Positions 25,175 through 33,899 of a DNA stretch of 64,000 nt are shown here, piece after piece. Each line of letters begins with the position of its first letter. Positions within the stretch are counted from its first letter, which is position 1. The stretch covers positions 5,421,501 through 5,485,500 of the forward strand of contig NZ_SAUN01000001.1 in assembly GCF_004011505.1 (NCBI RefSeq), read 5' to 3'. A program made the position numbers and the translations under genes. The notes beneath the pieces are model-generated. The model had not been told where the DNA came from. It made no database searches and saw nothing but the letters and a program-made list of their open reading frames with translations. This stretch comes from Nonomuraea polychroma (lineage in GTDB: Bacteria > Actinomycetota > Actinomycetes > Streptosporangiales > Streptosporangiaceae).

Positions 25175-25747
25175 ATGCAGTTGGACACCATCGAACGCCT
25201 CGACACGGGCGCGCTCGTGTCGGCCGCGCAGGACGGCGACGCCGACGCCTGGGAGCGGCTGGTCGAGGAGTTCACGCCGATGCTGAAGGCGCGCATCCGC
25301 CGCTTCAGGCTCGGCCACGAGGACGCCCAGGACGTGCTGCAGACCACCTGGCTGCTGGCCTGGCAGAACCTCAAGAGCGTGACGGACGGGCAGCGGATGG
25401 CCGGGTGGCTGGCCACGATCGCCTTCCGCGAGTGCCTGAAGATCACCAAGCGGACGAAGGAGATCTGCACCCCGGACCTGGACACCCTGGGCAGCACGGA
25501 TGACGTGGACAGGGAGCTGGCCAGGACTTGGCTGGCCGGCACGCTGAACGAGCTGGTCGAGGAGCTGCCGGACGCGCAGCGGGTCCTGTTCAGGGCGCTC
25601 ACGGAAACCTCCGAGCCGCACTATGTGGACGTGGCACGCAGGCTGGGCAGGCCGGTAGGGAGCATCGGGCCCACCCGAGCCCGCTGTTTCGCGAAACTAC
25701 GCGGACTCCTCCAAGCCCGCGAGATCACCAGGGACTTCCTGGACTGA
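25175..25747 (+). CDS. ECF-type RNA polymerase sigma factor
   Basis: 190 residues. Sigma-2 region: DGDADAWERLVEEFTPMLKARIRRF and HEDAQDVLQTTWLLAWQNL; the sigma-4 region near the end reads YVDVARRLGRPVGSIGPTRARCFAKLR. It belongs to the actinobacterial ECF type whose sigma-4 carries GPTRARC. ATG 25175 follows GCAGGGAG. No anti-sigma gene adjoins it; the downstream neighbour is convergent with a 1-bp gap. It is divergent from the Crp operon and shares its control region. Confidence 0.92.
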   Translation: MQLDTIERLDTGALVSAAQDGDADAWERLVEEFTPMLKARIRRFRLGHEDAQDVLQTTWLLAWQNLKSVTDGQRMAGWLATIAFRECLKITKRTKEICTPDLDTLGSTDDVDRELARTWLAGTLNELVEELPDAQRVLFRALTETSEPHYVDVARRLGRPVGSIGPTRARCFAKLRGLLQAREITRDFLD

Positions 25748-25748
25748 A

Positions 25749-27017
25749 CTACTTGCTCGCCGGGTCAAGCGGGATCGCCTCCAGGAACGGCTCGAAGTCG
25801 AAGTGCGCCATCTCGTACGCGTCCGGGTCCGTCTCGGTCGGGTAGCGGTAGACCTTGCGCCGGATGGTGGGCAGGGCGGGGTCGTTCTTGAACATCTCGC
25901 TGACGGCCTGGGGCACGAGCCCGCGGCGCATCTCCTCGGCGAGCCCGTCGGCGACCTTCTTGTCGAACGGCACGTCGTACAGGGCGCGTACGTGCTGGTA
26001 GACGCGGAAATAGCTGACGATGAAGCGCATACGGTCGGGGTAGGACACCCAGTTGGCCACCCCGGCCGTGGACGCCTCCTGGTCCTCGGTGATGAACTCC
26101 TCGGCCAGCTTGCGCACCTTCTCGTGCTGGATCGGCGCCCACACCTTCGCCATGTCCACGCCCGCGGGCGCGGTCAGCGGCGTGCCGACCTTGATGTCGC
26201 TCAGCGGCGTCTGCACGGCGAACAGGTGGCGGGTGTAGAGCCCGGCCCACAGCTCCTCCAGCGTGCGGGTCAGCCACGGCTGGTCCTCGTGCCGGGCGGC
26301 GTAGAGGCGGAACCTGGGGAACGGGCGGCGGGTGATCAGGGAGAGCAACGACCGCCACGACACCCGGGTCAGCCACCTGACCGGCCGGTAGAGCACCAGC
26401 TCCAGCGCCTTCTGGGCACGTTTCTGCTCGTACGCCGACAACGCGATGTTGGCGCCCAGCATGAGCTCGGCCCGGACCGCCGGGTCGGTCGCCTCCTTGG
26501 CCTCCAGCAGCAGCTGCGCCGCGTCCTTCAGGTAGCGGGGGTCGGCCTTCTCCAGCAGCTCGGTCAGGAACTCGGGCGGCGTCGGCGTCAGGTCCGACTC
26601 CGGACTCACCTTCAGGAACCGGTCGGGCGTGTCCTTCCACAGGTTGACCGCGAGGCTGGCGGTCTCGAGGAAGATCGCGCGGTTGGCGAGCGCGAGGCCG
26701 AGCTGGTAGCTGGGGCCCAGCAAGGTGAGCAACGTGGCGCGGAAGAGCCGGCGGAACCGGCGCGGCACCCTGAGCTTGCGGCCGAAGTCCTCGATGAACG
26801 GCGAGGCGGGCGTGAGGTCGAGGCTCTCGCCGACCGCCTTGGAGGTCCAGGTGGCGTAGCAGTACCAGTTGTTGGCGTCCTTGCCGAGGTGCTCGGCCAG
26901 GTCGCCGGCGACGCGATGGTAGGCGTAGGCGATGACCATGGCCTCGAGTGCCGGGCTCCGGTCCTTGTAGGCCGCGATGCGCAGCACGTCGTCCGCGGTC
27001 ATCCGAGGGTCGGACAT
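25749..27017 (-). CDS. Unrecognised 422-residue helical protein
   Basis: ATG at 27017 follows a good GGGAGA ribosome site. The product is predicted soluble and mostly alpha-helical, rich in Trp/Tyr/Arg, with blocks NNWYCYATWTSKAVGESL, ANRAIFLETASLAV and WVSYPDRMRFIVSYFRVYQH. Position and style recall the MpaB-type protein encoded across the ECF gene (a helix pattern with R/W/H-rich segments), but I see no diagnostic motif. It ends 1 bp from the ECF stop. Confidence 0.75.
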   Translation of the reverse strand: MSDPRMTADDVLRIAAYKDRSPALEAMVIAYAYHRVAGDLAEHLGKDANNWYCYATWTSKAVGESLDLTPASPFIEDFGRKLRVPRRFRRLFRATLLTLLGPSYQLGLALANRAIFLETASLAVNLWKDTPDRFLKVSPESDLTPTPPEFLTELLEKADPRYLKDAAQLLLEAKEATDPAVRAELMLGANIALSAYEQKRAQKALELVLYRPVRWLTRVSWRSLLSLITRRPFPRFRLYAARHEDQPWLTRTLEELWAGLYTRHLFAVQTPLSDIKVGTPLTAPAGVDMAKVWAPIQHEKVRKLAEEFITEDQEASTAGVANWVSYPDRMRFIVSYFRVYQHVRALYDVPFDKKVADGLAEEMRRGLVPQAVSEMFKNDPALPTIRRKVYRYPTETDPDAYEMAHFDFEPFLEAIPLDPASK

Positions 27018-27186
27018 GTGGTCTCCCGTTTCGCTGGTCCCGTCGCCTCACGGAGTTAAGAGCGCCCCCGCGGGCGTCAGATACAGGCCGGCGGCCGGCT
27101 TTGCCTCCCCGTGGCCGCCGCCGGGGCACCGAGCGTAGGAGGGGGCACTTGCGAAGGGCTTGCAAAAGGGTCGATCAGCGGATCGC

Positions 27187-28050
27187 TCAGGGGGCGAGGG
27201 TCTGGCCCGCCTCGATGGCCTCGCGGACGCTCCTGGCCAAGGTGTCCTCCAGCGCGTCACCGTGGGCGGCCAGCGCGCGCATGCCGTCGGCGTCGTCCGT
27301 GTGGGCCAGCAGCTCGCGGTATTTGTCGTTGTTGTCCAGCGCCTCGCGGGCCCGCAGGGCGGCGTCGGCCTCTTGGACGCGGCGGGCGTACCGCTCCAGG
27401 CCCTCGACCCTGGCGGTGACGGCGGCGACGGACCGGTTCAGCGCCTCCTGCTGGGGCTCCAGCACCGCCAGCAGCTCTGGCGTCACCACGCCCTGCCTGG
27501 CCCGGTGCTGCTCGTCCTGCAGGTGCGTCTGCGTCCGCAGCAGCGCCGCGATCTCCCAGACCTGGCGAGGCAGCAGCACCTCGTTGGCCAGGCCGTCCAG
27601 CAGGCGACGGCGCATGACCTGGGAGGAGTAGACGGTGGTGACGGCCTGCCTGGCGCGTTCCAGCAGGGCCCGCGAGGGCGGGGACAGCTCGGACACGATC
27701 ACGAACCGCTCGGGGCCGGATGCGTCCGGCCGGTCCTCGGCGAGCCTGGGGATGAAGCAGTCGAGGACGGCGAGGCGTTCCTCCTCGGTCAGCGCCGGGT
27801 CCATGACGAGATCGACCGTGCGCCTGACGTGGTCCCGTTCCCTGGCGAGCAGGCGGCGCTCCTCGGCGGCGAGCGCTCTGCGGCGTAAGACGTCGTGCCC
27901 GACGACGATGCCGCAGAGGAGGAGGGGAGCGAGCAGCACCGCGAGCACCACGTCCGGGGGGCCGACCCACACGTAGAGAGTGACGCCGGTGACGACGACC
28001 GCGCTGAAGGCGGCGATCGACGCCAGCGCCAAGCCGCAGCCTCTGGCCAC
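27187..28050 (-). CDS. Two-TM, coiled-coil protein of unknown function
   Basis: 287 residues, GTG start at 28050 after GAGGGGGACGG. Two adjacent TM helices near the N-terminus (LALASIAAFSAVVVTGVTLY and VVLAVLLAPLLLCGIVVG), then a long charged region with heptad-like helices (RRRALAAEERRLLARERDHV; RVEGLERYARRVQEADAALR). No catalytic motif is seen. The topology suggests a membrane-anchored cytoplasmic coiled coil. It is preceded 83 bp upstream on the same strand by the SDR gene. Confidence 0.7.
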   Translation of the reverse strand: MARGCGLALASIAAFSAVVVTGVTLYVWVGPPDVVLAVLLAPLLLCGIVVGHDVLRRRALAAEERRLLARERDHVRRTVDLVMDPALTEEERLAVLDCFIPRLAEDRPDASGPERFVIVSELSPPSRALLERARQAVTTVYSSQVMRRRLLDGLANEVLLPRQVWEIAALLRTQTHLQDEQHRARQGVVTPELLAVLEPQQEALNRSVAAVTARVEGLERYARRVQEADAALRAREALDNNDKYRELLAHTDDADGMRALAAHGDALEDTLARSVREAIEAGQTLAP

Positions 28051-28133
28051 ACCGTCCCCCTCTGAGCGAGTTCCCGCAGTGCCCTGAGTGCCACAATAGC
28101 CGCGGATTTCGCGAAGATCAGTGCTTTCCGAGG

Positions 28134-28877
28134 TCAGCGCAGGTACGAGGCGCCGTTCAGGTCGAGGACGGCGCCGCTGGCCCATTCGGCGGCCGGCGAG
28201 GCCAGGTACAGGACGGCGGCGGCGATCTCCTCCGGGCGGGCCACCCGCCCGAACGGGCTCTGCGCCCGGATCGCATCCCCGCGGGGTGCCTTGAGGTGCT
28301 CGTTCGTCATGTCGGTCTCGACGAACCCGGGCGCCACGGTGGCGACCGCGATGCCGCGCGGCGCGAGCGCGATGGCCAGGGACTGGCCGAACGCGTTCAG
28401 CCCCGCCTTGCTTGCGCCGTAGGCGGGGCTGTCGGGCTCACCGCGGAAGGCGCCGCGCGAGGAGACGTTGATGATCCTGCCGCCGGCGGGCATGTGCTGG
28501 AGCGCGCACCAGGTGACGTCGGCGGCGCCGGCCAGGTTGACGTCGAGGGTGCGCCGCCAGGCGGCCTGCCACTGCTCGTAGGTCTGCTCGGTGATGGGGT
28601 GGTGGAGGAAGATCCCGGCGTTGTTGACGAGCACGTCGATCCGGCCGAGCGCTCCGGCGGCGGCCTCCACCATGCGGCGCACGTCCTCGGGGTCGGCGAG
28701 GTCGGCCTGGACGACCGCGTGGCCCTGGCCGGGCAGCGCGCCGAGCAGGTCGCCGGCCTCGGCGGCCGAGTCCCGGTGGTGGATCGCGACCCGGTCGCCC
28801 TGCTCGGCGAACGCCGCGGCGATCGCGCGTCCGATCCCTCTCGACGCGCCGGTGATGAGAACTCCACGTCCGCTCAT
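28134..28877 (-). CDS. Short-chain dehydrogenase/reductase
   Basis: 247 residues with all classical SDR elements: TGASRGIG cofactor loop, VNNAGIF, INVSSRG catalytic Ser, YGASKAG Tyr/Lys, and an APGFVETDM loop. Probably NADP(H)-dependent (FabG-like); the substrate is unknown. ATG at 28877 is chosen because the Rossmann strand starts there; upstream sequence is repeat-rich and lacks a ribosome site. Confidence 0.93.
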   Translation of the reverse strand: MSGRGVLITGASRGIGRAIAAAFAEQGDRVAIHHRDSAAEAGDLLGALPGQGHAVVQADLADPEDVRRMVEAAAGALGRIDVLVNNAGIFLHHPITEQTYEQWQAAWRRTLDVNLAGAADVTWCALQHMPAGGRIINVSSRGAFRGEPDSPAYGASKAGLNAFGQSLAIALAPRGIAVATVAPGFVETDMTNEHLKAPRGDAIRAQSPFGRVARPEEIAAAVLYLASPAAEWASGAVLDLNGASYLR

Positions 28878-28924
28878 CCGCCGCACATTAGCCCATGGTC
28901 CGCACATCACCCCGACCGGGCCAC

Positions 28925-29225
28925 ACGCCAGTGCGGCTCCTTCGGGGGAGGCGGCGACATCCCACCACTCCAACCCACACCGCACGCCGACGCAGGCCTT
29001 CGGGCGAGCGACATCCCGTCTCCGCCACCGCACGCCGCACTGCGGCACGGAACCTTTGGGAGAGGTGGCGGCGCGGTCGCTGCGGAAGGAAGGGGCACAC
29101 AGGCCACCGCCGATGCGCGCAGGCGCGGCACCGCCGCAGGCCCCTCGGCGAGCGAGCGACGTCCCGCCTCCCCGACCCCCACGCCGGCGCGGGGCCTGCG
29201 GGGGAGGTGCGGCCGCCGCGGGAGG
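28925..29225. repeat. Diverged direct repeats between the SDR gene and the patatin remnant
   Basis: A word of the form GCAGGCC-TCGG-CGAGCGA-TCCCG-CTCC recurs, clearest at 28992-29022 and 29136-29169, with weaker copies near 28930, 29035 and 29205. Spacing is irregular (about 60-145 bp). I see no gene in this stretch. Confidence 0.5.
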
Positions 29226-29230
29226 ACAGG

Positions 29231-29400
29231 GGCGCTCGACGAGGCGGCGTCAGGCCGGACCGCGTGATCGGCACGTCGGCCGGCGCGCTCAACGGCGCGA
29301 TGATCTCGGCGGTGCCGGACGAGGCGGTGGCCAGGCTGACGGGCCTATGGCATTCCGACGGGGGCCGCACGGCGTTCGCCGATCGGTGGCCGCCTCGGAA
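29231..29400 (+). pseudogene. Patatin-like phospholipase remnant
   Basis: ALDEA in one frame and GVRPDRVIGTSAGALNGAMI in the next (from 29249), separated by a one-base loss, are the hallmark of bacterial patatin hydrolases: the GTSAG nucleophile elbow followed by LNGA. Text continues VARLTGLWHSDGG and then becomes random before the phospholipase D gene end. The Gly-rich oxyanion segment at the start and the distal catalytic Asp are missing, so it cannot be functional. Confidence 0.6.
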
Positions 29401-29436
29401 AGGGGGCCGGGGCGACGTGGCGTGGGCGGCAGCGGG

Positions 29437-30993
29437 TCAGAAGCCGCCTGAGCGGCGCAGGGGTGGTGGGCGGCCGTCCGGGTCGATGGCGAGCCGGTAC
29501 ATCGGCAGGGCCAGCAGCTTCTGGAGCCGCGACAGCGTCGGGGAGGGGTGCGGGCGCAGCCGGCCGGGCGGGCGCGGCCCCGTGCGGCCGCGCCGGTGCC
29601 AGTCCTCCAGGCGGGACGCGGCGCGCGCGAACGCCTCGAAGGCGGCGACCGGGTCGCACAGCCGGTCATGCTCGTCCGAGGGCAGGTCCAGATGCTCGGC
29701 CATGAGAGTCAGGCGCAGGTCGCGGGCGAACCGCAGCGCGCCACCCGGCGGGCGGGGATCCTCGCGCTCGTCCAGCACCGCGCAGCTGAGCTCGGAGTCG
29801 TAGGTCCAGGAGCGCAGGTTGACGTTGTCGGAGCCGACCTCGGCCCAGACGTCGTCCACCACGCACACCTTGGCGTGCACGTAGATCGGGGTTCCCGCGT
29901 GGTTCTCCAGGTCGTACACGGCCACCCGGTCGCCCCCGGCCGCGCGCAGCCGCCGCAGCGCGTCCGCGCGGCCGATCAGGCTGGCGGGTGCGGCCAGCCA
30001 GCCGTCCTGGTCCGGGTGACGCGGCACGACGACGATCATGCGGAGTTCCGGCTCGCGCTCCAGCGCCCGCGCGAACGGCTCGATCACGTCCGTCGACCAC
30101 AGGTACTGGTCTTCGAGGTAGATCAGCGAGCGGGCGCGGGCCAGCACCTTGAGGTAGGCGTGGGCGATGCTGCGCTCGCCGTGCGGCGCGAACGGGTAGT
30201 GGCGGCGCAGTGCCGGATAGGTGCGCAGCAGCTGCACGGTGTGGTGGCCGGCGCGGGGCGGCGGCGGCCCGGGCGCCGGCAGGGCCGGGGCGTCGTCGAG
30301 ACGTTCGACGTGGTCGCGCAGGCGGCGCAGCGGGTCGCGGGTCTCCGGGGTGGGGTCCTCCCAGCGTTCGCAGAACACCTGCTCCACCTCCGCCACCGCG
30401 GGGCCGCTGATGGCGAGCTGGACGTCGTGCCAGGGCGGGCGGGGACCGTACGCGGCGGGCATCGGGGCGCGTTGCGGGTCGCCGGCGTGGGTGGCGTCGT
30501 CGCGGCGGCTGTGGCACAGGTCGATGCCGCCGACGAAGGCCACGTCCCGGCCGGGGTCGCGGTCGTGGCGCAGGATGACGAATTTCTGGTGGTGTGAGCC
30601 GCCATGCTTCGTCCGCGTGTCCAGCAGGGCCTGGCCGCCGGACCCTTCGACCTCCTCGCCCAGGTGGCGGTTCTCGGCCGAGCTGAAACGCAGCTTGTCC
30701 AGGTGGGAGCGCCAGATGAGGCCGCGGACGAGGGCGCCCCGCTCGGCCGCGGCCGTCATCGCCGCGCCCACGGTGGGCCCGTGGGGGGTGAGGCGCTCAT
30801 CGGGGTCGCCGCGCCAGTCGGCGAACAGCAGCAGGTCGTCCTTGCCGAGCGCCTCCAGGCGGGACTTCAGCTCGGCGAAGTAGGTCGCGCCGTGCACGAG
30901 CGGGCGCACGTCGTTGCCGGTCGACCAGGGTTCGAGCCGGGTCGCCCCGTTGCCTCGTTCCTCCTCGGTGAGGAACCAGTCCTCGATGCGCAT
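29437..30993 (-). CDS. Phospholipase D-like protein
   Basis: 518 residues with two PLD half-domains. The second HKD motif is complete (VHAKVCVVDD then GSDNVNLRSW); the first reads HHQKFVILRHD followed by VAFVGGIDLCHSRR, where the usual Asp five residues after Lys is Arg. Two-motif PLDs hydrolyse or transfer phosphatidyl groups through a His of each motif; both His/Lys pairs are present. No secretion signal was seen. ATG 30993 opens MRIEDWFLTEEERGNG. Confidence 0.9.
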   Translation of the reverse strand: MRIEDWFLTEEERGNGATRLEPWSTGNDVRPLVHGATYFAELKSRLEALGKDDLLLFADWRGDPDERLTPHGPTVGAAMTAAAERGALVRGLIWRSHLDKLRFSSAENRHLGEEVEGSGGQALLDTRTKHGGSHHQKFVILRHDRDPGRDVAFVGGIDLCHSRRDDATHAGDPQRAPMPAAYGPRPPWHDVQLAISGPAVAEVEQVFCERWEDPTPETRDPLRRLRDHVERLDDAPALPAPGPPPPRAGHHTVQLLRTYPALRRHYPFAPHGERSIAHAYLKVLARARSLIYLEDQYLWSTDVIEPFARALEREPELRMIVVVPRHPDQDGWLAAPASLIGRADALRRLRAAGGDRVAVYDLENHAGTPIYVHAKVCVVDDVWAEVGSDNVNLRSWTYDSELSCAVLDEREDPRPPGGALRFARDLRLTLMAEHLDLPSDEHDRLCDPVAAFEAFARAASRLEDWHRRGRTGPRPPGRLRPHPSPTLSRLQKLLALPMYRLAIDPDGRPPPLRRSGGF

Positions 30994-31134
30994 CGGCGTC
31001 CGGCTACCCCGGTAGCGAGTCCCTACGCGGGCTCCGCACAAGCGCCGGCCCGAGCCCGTACCCGCCGCCCACGAACCGGGTGAACAACCGCTCGCTGTCA
31101 GAGGGAGTGTGGGCGGGCGATGCTCAGAGGTTGC

Positions 31135-32631
31135 TCAGAGCAACCGGGCCAGTAGGGCGCGTTTGTCCGGCTTTCCGCCGGTGGAGACCGGTACGCCGGC
31201 CACCGTCGTGATCGTCTTGGGGCCGCTGTCCTCGCCGAGCTCCGCCCTGACCAGCGCGGACAAGGCGGAGGGGTCCGGGATGCGGCCGGGCGGCGGGACG
31301 ACGAACGCGTGCACGGCCTCGCCGGTGTCCTCGTCGGGGGCGCCGGTCACGTACGCCTCCGCCACGTCGGGGTGGGAGGCCAGGACCCGCTCGATCGGGC
31401 CCGCGTACACGACCATCGCGTTGACCATGATCACATCGCGGGTGCGCCCGGCCAGGTGCAGGAAGCCGCTGTCGTCCAGGTGACCGAGATCGCGGGTGTT
31501 CAGCCAGCCGTCCCGCAGCGTGTCACGGGTCTCCTCCTCCTCGCCCCAGTAGCCGGCCATCACGTACGGGCTGCGCACGTGGATCTCGCCGGTCAGCCCC
31601 GGCGGCAGCTCCCAGCCGTCCTCGTCGCGCACGCTGATCTCTACGCCGGGATGCGGCCGGCCCACCGAGTCCAGCCCGCGTCCGGCGGCGATGTGCTCGG
31701 GCGTGAGCATGGCGACGTTGCCCGCCTCGGTCTGCCCGTATCCCTGGTAGACGACGGGGCCGAGCCGCTCGGCCGCGGCGGCCAGCCGCTTGGCGCTGAT
31801 CGGCGATCCTGACACCATGAGCGCCCGCAGGCTGCCGACGTCCGCGGGCCGCTCCTCCAGCAGGCGCAGCATCTGGAACAACCTCGGCACGGTGATGATG
31901 GAGCCGGTGATGCGGTGCCGCTCGATCGCGTACGGGAACGGCGGCCGCCCGTCCTCTTCGGGGATCACCGCGGTGCCGCCGCCCAGCAGGCACGGCGCGA
32001 CGAACTCCATCACGACCATGCTGGCTAGCGTGCCGAACAGCAGGTAACGCTCGAAGTCCCGGGCGAAGGCGGCCGCGAACGGCCCCCACGTGCGTGGCTG
32101 CCACGCCCAGTGCTCGCTCAGCGCCCGGTAGGTGATCGCGCAGCCCTTGGGCCGGCCGGTGCTGCCGCTGGTGAACATCAGCGCGGCCACGTCGTCAGGC
32201 CGGCCCTGCACCGTGAGCGGGCGGCCGTCGTCGGGGTGCGCCAGCAGGTCGACCGCCTCCGCGCACGGGCCCAGGGACAGCGCGGGTTTCACCATCAGCT
32301 CGGGGGCGGCGGTCGACGGGTCCACCAGCACCGCGTCCACGTCCATGCCGAGCACGTGGGCGAGCTGGGCGGGGGTGTGGCCGGAGGGGATGCCGACGAC
32401 GCGGCAGCCGAGCGCGTGCGCGGCCATGTGGGCGGCGAACGCCTCGGGCGTGAGGGCGGTGCGCACCGCCAGCGCCCGGCCGGGGCCCAGCCCCGCGTCG
32501 GCCAGCGCGCCCGCCAGCCGCCGTATGAGGTCCAGCAGCTCGCCTCGCGAGACGGTCCGTCCTGCGTGCTCGAAGGCGGAGGTGCCGGGTGCGGCGCGCA
32601 AGGCGTCGAGCAGGGGGTGCGGGAAGAGCAT
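31135..32631 (-). CDS. Class I adenylate-forming enzyme (acyl-CoA synthetase-like)
   Basis: 498 residues, ATG 32631 after AGAGGAGCC. The P-loop-like A3 motif is LMFTSGSTGRPKGCA, A5 is YQGYGQTEAGN, A7 includes LNTRDLGHLDDSGFLHLAGR, and the C-terminal catalytic Lys segment reads VSTGGKPDKRALL. It activates a carboxylic acid as acyl-AMP, probably for CoA or a carrier; the acid is unknown. No carrier protein or thioesterase is adjacent. A 15-bp inverted repeat, GTTGCTC-A-GAGCAAC, overlies its stop codon at 31130-31144. Confidence 0.92.
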   Translation of the reverse strand: MLFPHPLLDALRAAPGTSAFEHAGRTVSRGELLDLIRRLAGALADAGLGPGRALAVRTALTPEAFAAHMAAHALGCRVVGIPSGHTPAQLAHVLGMDVDAVLVDPSTAAPELMVKPALSLGPCAEAVDLLAHPDDGRPLTVQGRPDDVAALMFTSGSTGRPKGCAITYRALSEHWAWQPRTWGPFAAAFARDFERYLLFGTLASMVVMEFVAPCLLGGGTAVIPEEDGRPPFPYAIERHRITGSIITVPRLFQMLRLLEERPADVGSLRALMVSGSPISAKRLAAAAERLGPVVYQGYGQTEAGNVAMLTPEHIAAGRGLDSVGRPHPGVEISVRDEDGWELPPGLTGEIHVRSPYVMAGYWGEEEETRDTLRDGWLNTRDLGHLDDSGFLHLAGRTRDVIMVNAMVVYAGPIERVLASHPDVAEAYVTGAPDEDTGEAVHAFVVPPPGRIPDPSALSALVRAELGEDSGPKTITTVAGVPVSTGGKPDKRALLARLL

Positions 32632-32812
32632 GGCCGGGCTCCTCTGGGCATCCGGTGTCGTCGTAGAACTGAACTCACGGTAGAGGGCGCGGATCAGAGG
32701 CGCATCAGAGATGCGATGTCCGGGAGCCTTCCGTGAGCATGGATGTCCGATAGATCGCACCGCGATGAGTTCACGCGTTCCGGCCTGACGGATTCGGCTC
32801 CGGAGGAACATC

Positions 32813-32846
32813 AAAAGGACCACATCCCGTGTTGGAGATGTGGCCC
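32813..32846 (-). terminator. Terminator of tRNA-Val(CAC)
   Basis: Read leftward, GGGCCACATC pairs with GATGTGGTCC (one G-T pair) around a 10-nt loop and is followed by TTTT. It lies just past the tRNA 3' end. Confidence 0.85.
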
Positions 32847-32856
32847 TTGACGTTGG

Positions 32857-32928
32857 TGGGCGATACTGGGATCGAACCAGTGACCTCTTCGGTGTGAACG
32901 AAGCGCTCTCCCGCTGAGCTAATCGCCC
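32857..32928 (-). tRNA. tRNA-Val (anticodon CAC)
   Basis: A 72-nt cloverleaf. The acceptor GGGCGAT/ATCGCCC, the D arm GCTC...GAGC, the anticodon stem CTTCG/CGAAG with loop TTCACAC, and the T arm ACTGG-TTCGATC-CCAGT all pair. The CCA end is not encoded. A TATGGT -10-like hexamer (complement 32962-32967) sits 34 bp upstream. It differs from tRNA-Val(GAC) at 45716 mainly in the acceptor and anticodon stems and anticodon. Confidence 0.97.
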
Positions 32929-33399
32929 GCCCGCCGGTCCCTCGCGGTGCCGACGGGGAAAACCATACCGCACTCTGGCACGTGCTGGCGAAGCGAAAGT
33001 GATCGGCGGGGGGATCCGGGGGATGACTGATGGCAGCAGGGAGGGCGATGGGAGGGATTCAGGTGAAAGGCGGCGGTTGCCCACCGGCACCGGGGGTCGG
33101 TGACATACCATCGTCGTGTTCCGGAAGGAGTCGGTCGCGATCTTTTCTCGAGAAAACGTTCATGGTCGGCGCTCCGGGGCAGGCTCCACAGGACGCAAAA
33201 CCCTTGCAAATACGACCCGATTGATGCCGTTTAGCCAGGTAGATGCCTAAATGTCCAGCTGTGATGTGCGTTACAGAAGGCCCCTGAGGCGGAATCTTTC
33301 CTACAGGTTTCTTCGTTCCGCGTCATAGCTCAGGACGAAGTCCGTCAGAGCAGTGAAAGCCCCGAAGAGGGGACCTACGACGAAAAGGTTTGGCTGACG
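32929..33399. other. Intergenic region between tRNA-Val and ssgB
   Basis: 470 bp without a credible gene. It is less GC-rich than its surroundings near 33130-33260. It holds the perfect palindrome at 33143-33156 and presumably the ssgB promoter, for which I see no clear -35/-10 pair. Confidence 0.5.
33143..33156. promoter_or_regulatory. 14-bp perfect palindrome upstream of ssgB
   Basis: TTTTCTCGAGAAAA is a gap-free dyad, A/T-rich at its ends, in very GC-rich DNA, 244 bp before the ssgB start. It could be a regulator site or a DNA-structural element; no known consensus is matched. Confidence 0.35.
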
Positions 33400-33816
33400 A
33401 TGAACAGCACCACCGTCTCCGCCGAGCTTGGCCTTCGGCTTGTGGTCCCCGACCGTACTACCGTCCCCCTGCTCGCCGGACTCAGCTACACGGCCGACGA
33501 TCCGTACGCCATCCGTATGGCCTTCCACGTAGGGAACGACGAACCGGTCGAGTGGATCTTCGCCCGCGAGTTGCTCACCGTGGGCATCGTGAGGCGTGTC
33601 GGCGACGGCGACGTGCAGGTGTGGCCGGCGCGCGCCGACGGCGAGCGCACCCTCCACATCAGCCTCACGTCACCGTTCGGGCAGGCGCTCTTCGAAGTGC
33701 CCCTCGCCCCGCTGACCGAGTTCCTGCACCGCACCTACGAGAAGGTGCCGGCGGGGCGTGAGACCGACTTCATGGACCTGGACGCCGAGCTGACGAACAT
33801 GCTGTGGCCTTCTTGA
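33400..33816 (+). CDS. ssgB: SsgB-type sporulation/cell-division regulator
   Basis: 138 residues, the usual SALP length. The sequence follows SsgB closely: N-terminal TTVSAELGLRLVVPDRT, then LSYTADDPYAIRMAFHVG, EPVEWIFARELLTVG, GDVQVWPARADGERTLHISL and a C-terminal TEFLHRTYEKVPAG. SsgB recruits FtsZ to future septation sites in sporulating aerial hyphae of Streptomyces; one SsgB-like copy is typical of other sporulating actinomycetes. Monocistronic, with a strong terminator at 33838-33876. Confidence 0.9.
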   Translation: MNSTTVSAELGLRLVVPDRTTVPLLAGLSYTADDPYAIRMAFHVGNDEPVEWIFARELLTVGIVRRVGDGDVQVWPARADGERTLHISLTSPFGQALFEVPLAPLTEFLHRTYEKVPAGRETDFMDLDAELTNMLWPS

Positions 33817-33837
33817 TCCACCCCCCACAGGCACTCT

Positions 33838-33876
33838 GACGGCCTCGCCCGCACGACGGGCGGGGCCGTCTCCTTT
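33838..33876 (+). terminator. Strong intrinsic terminator after ssgB
   Basis: GACGGCCTCGCCCG pairs with CGGGCGGGGCCGTC (one T-G pair) around CACGA and runs into TCCTTT. It lies 21 bp after the ssgB stop. Confidence 0.85.
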
Positions 33877-33899
33877 CGGCCCCATGCCCTTCTCCAGGG

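Noticed and set aside
28925..29225. CRISPR array
   Set aside because: Repeats are diverged, unequal in length and not regularly spaced, and no cas gene is present.
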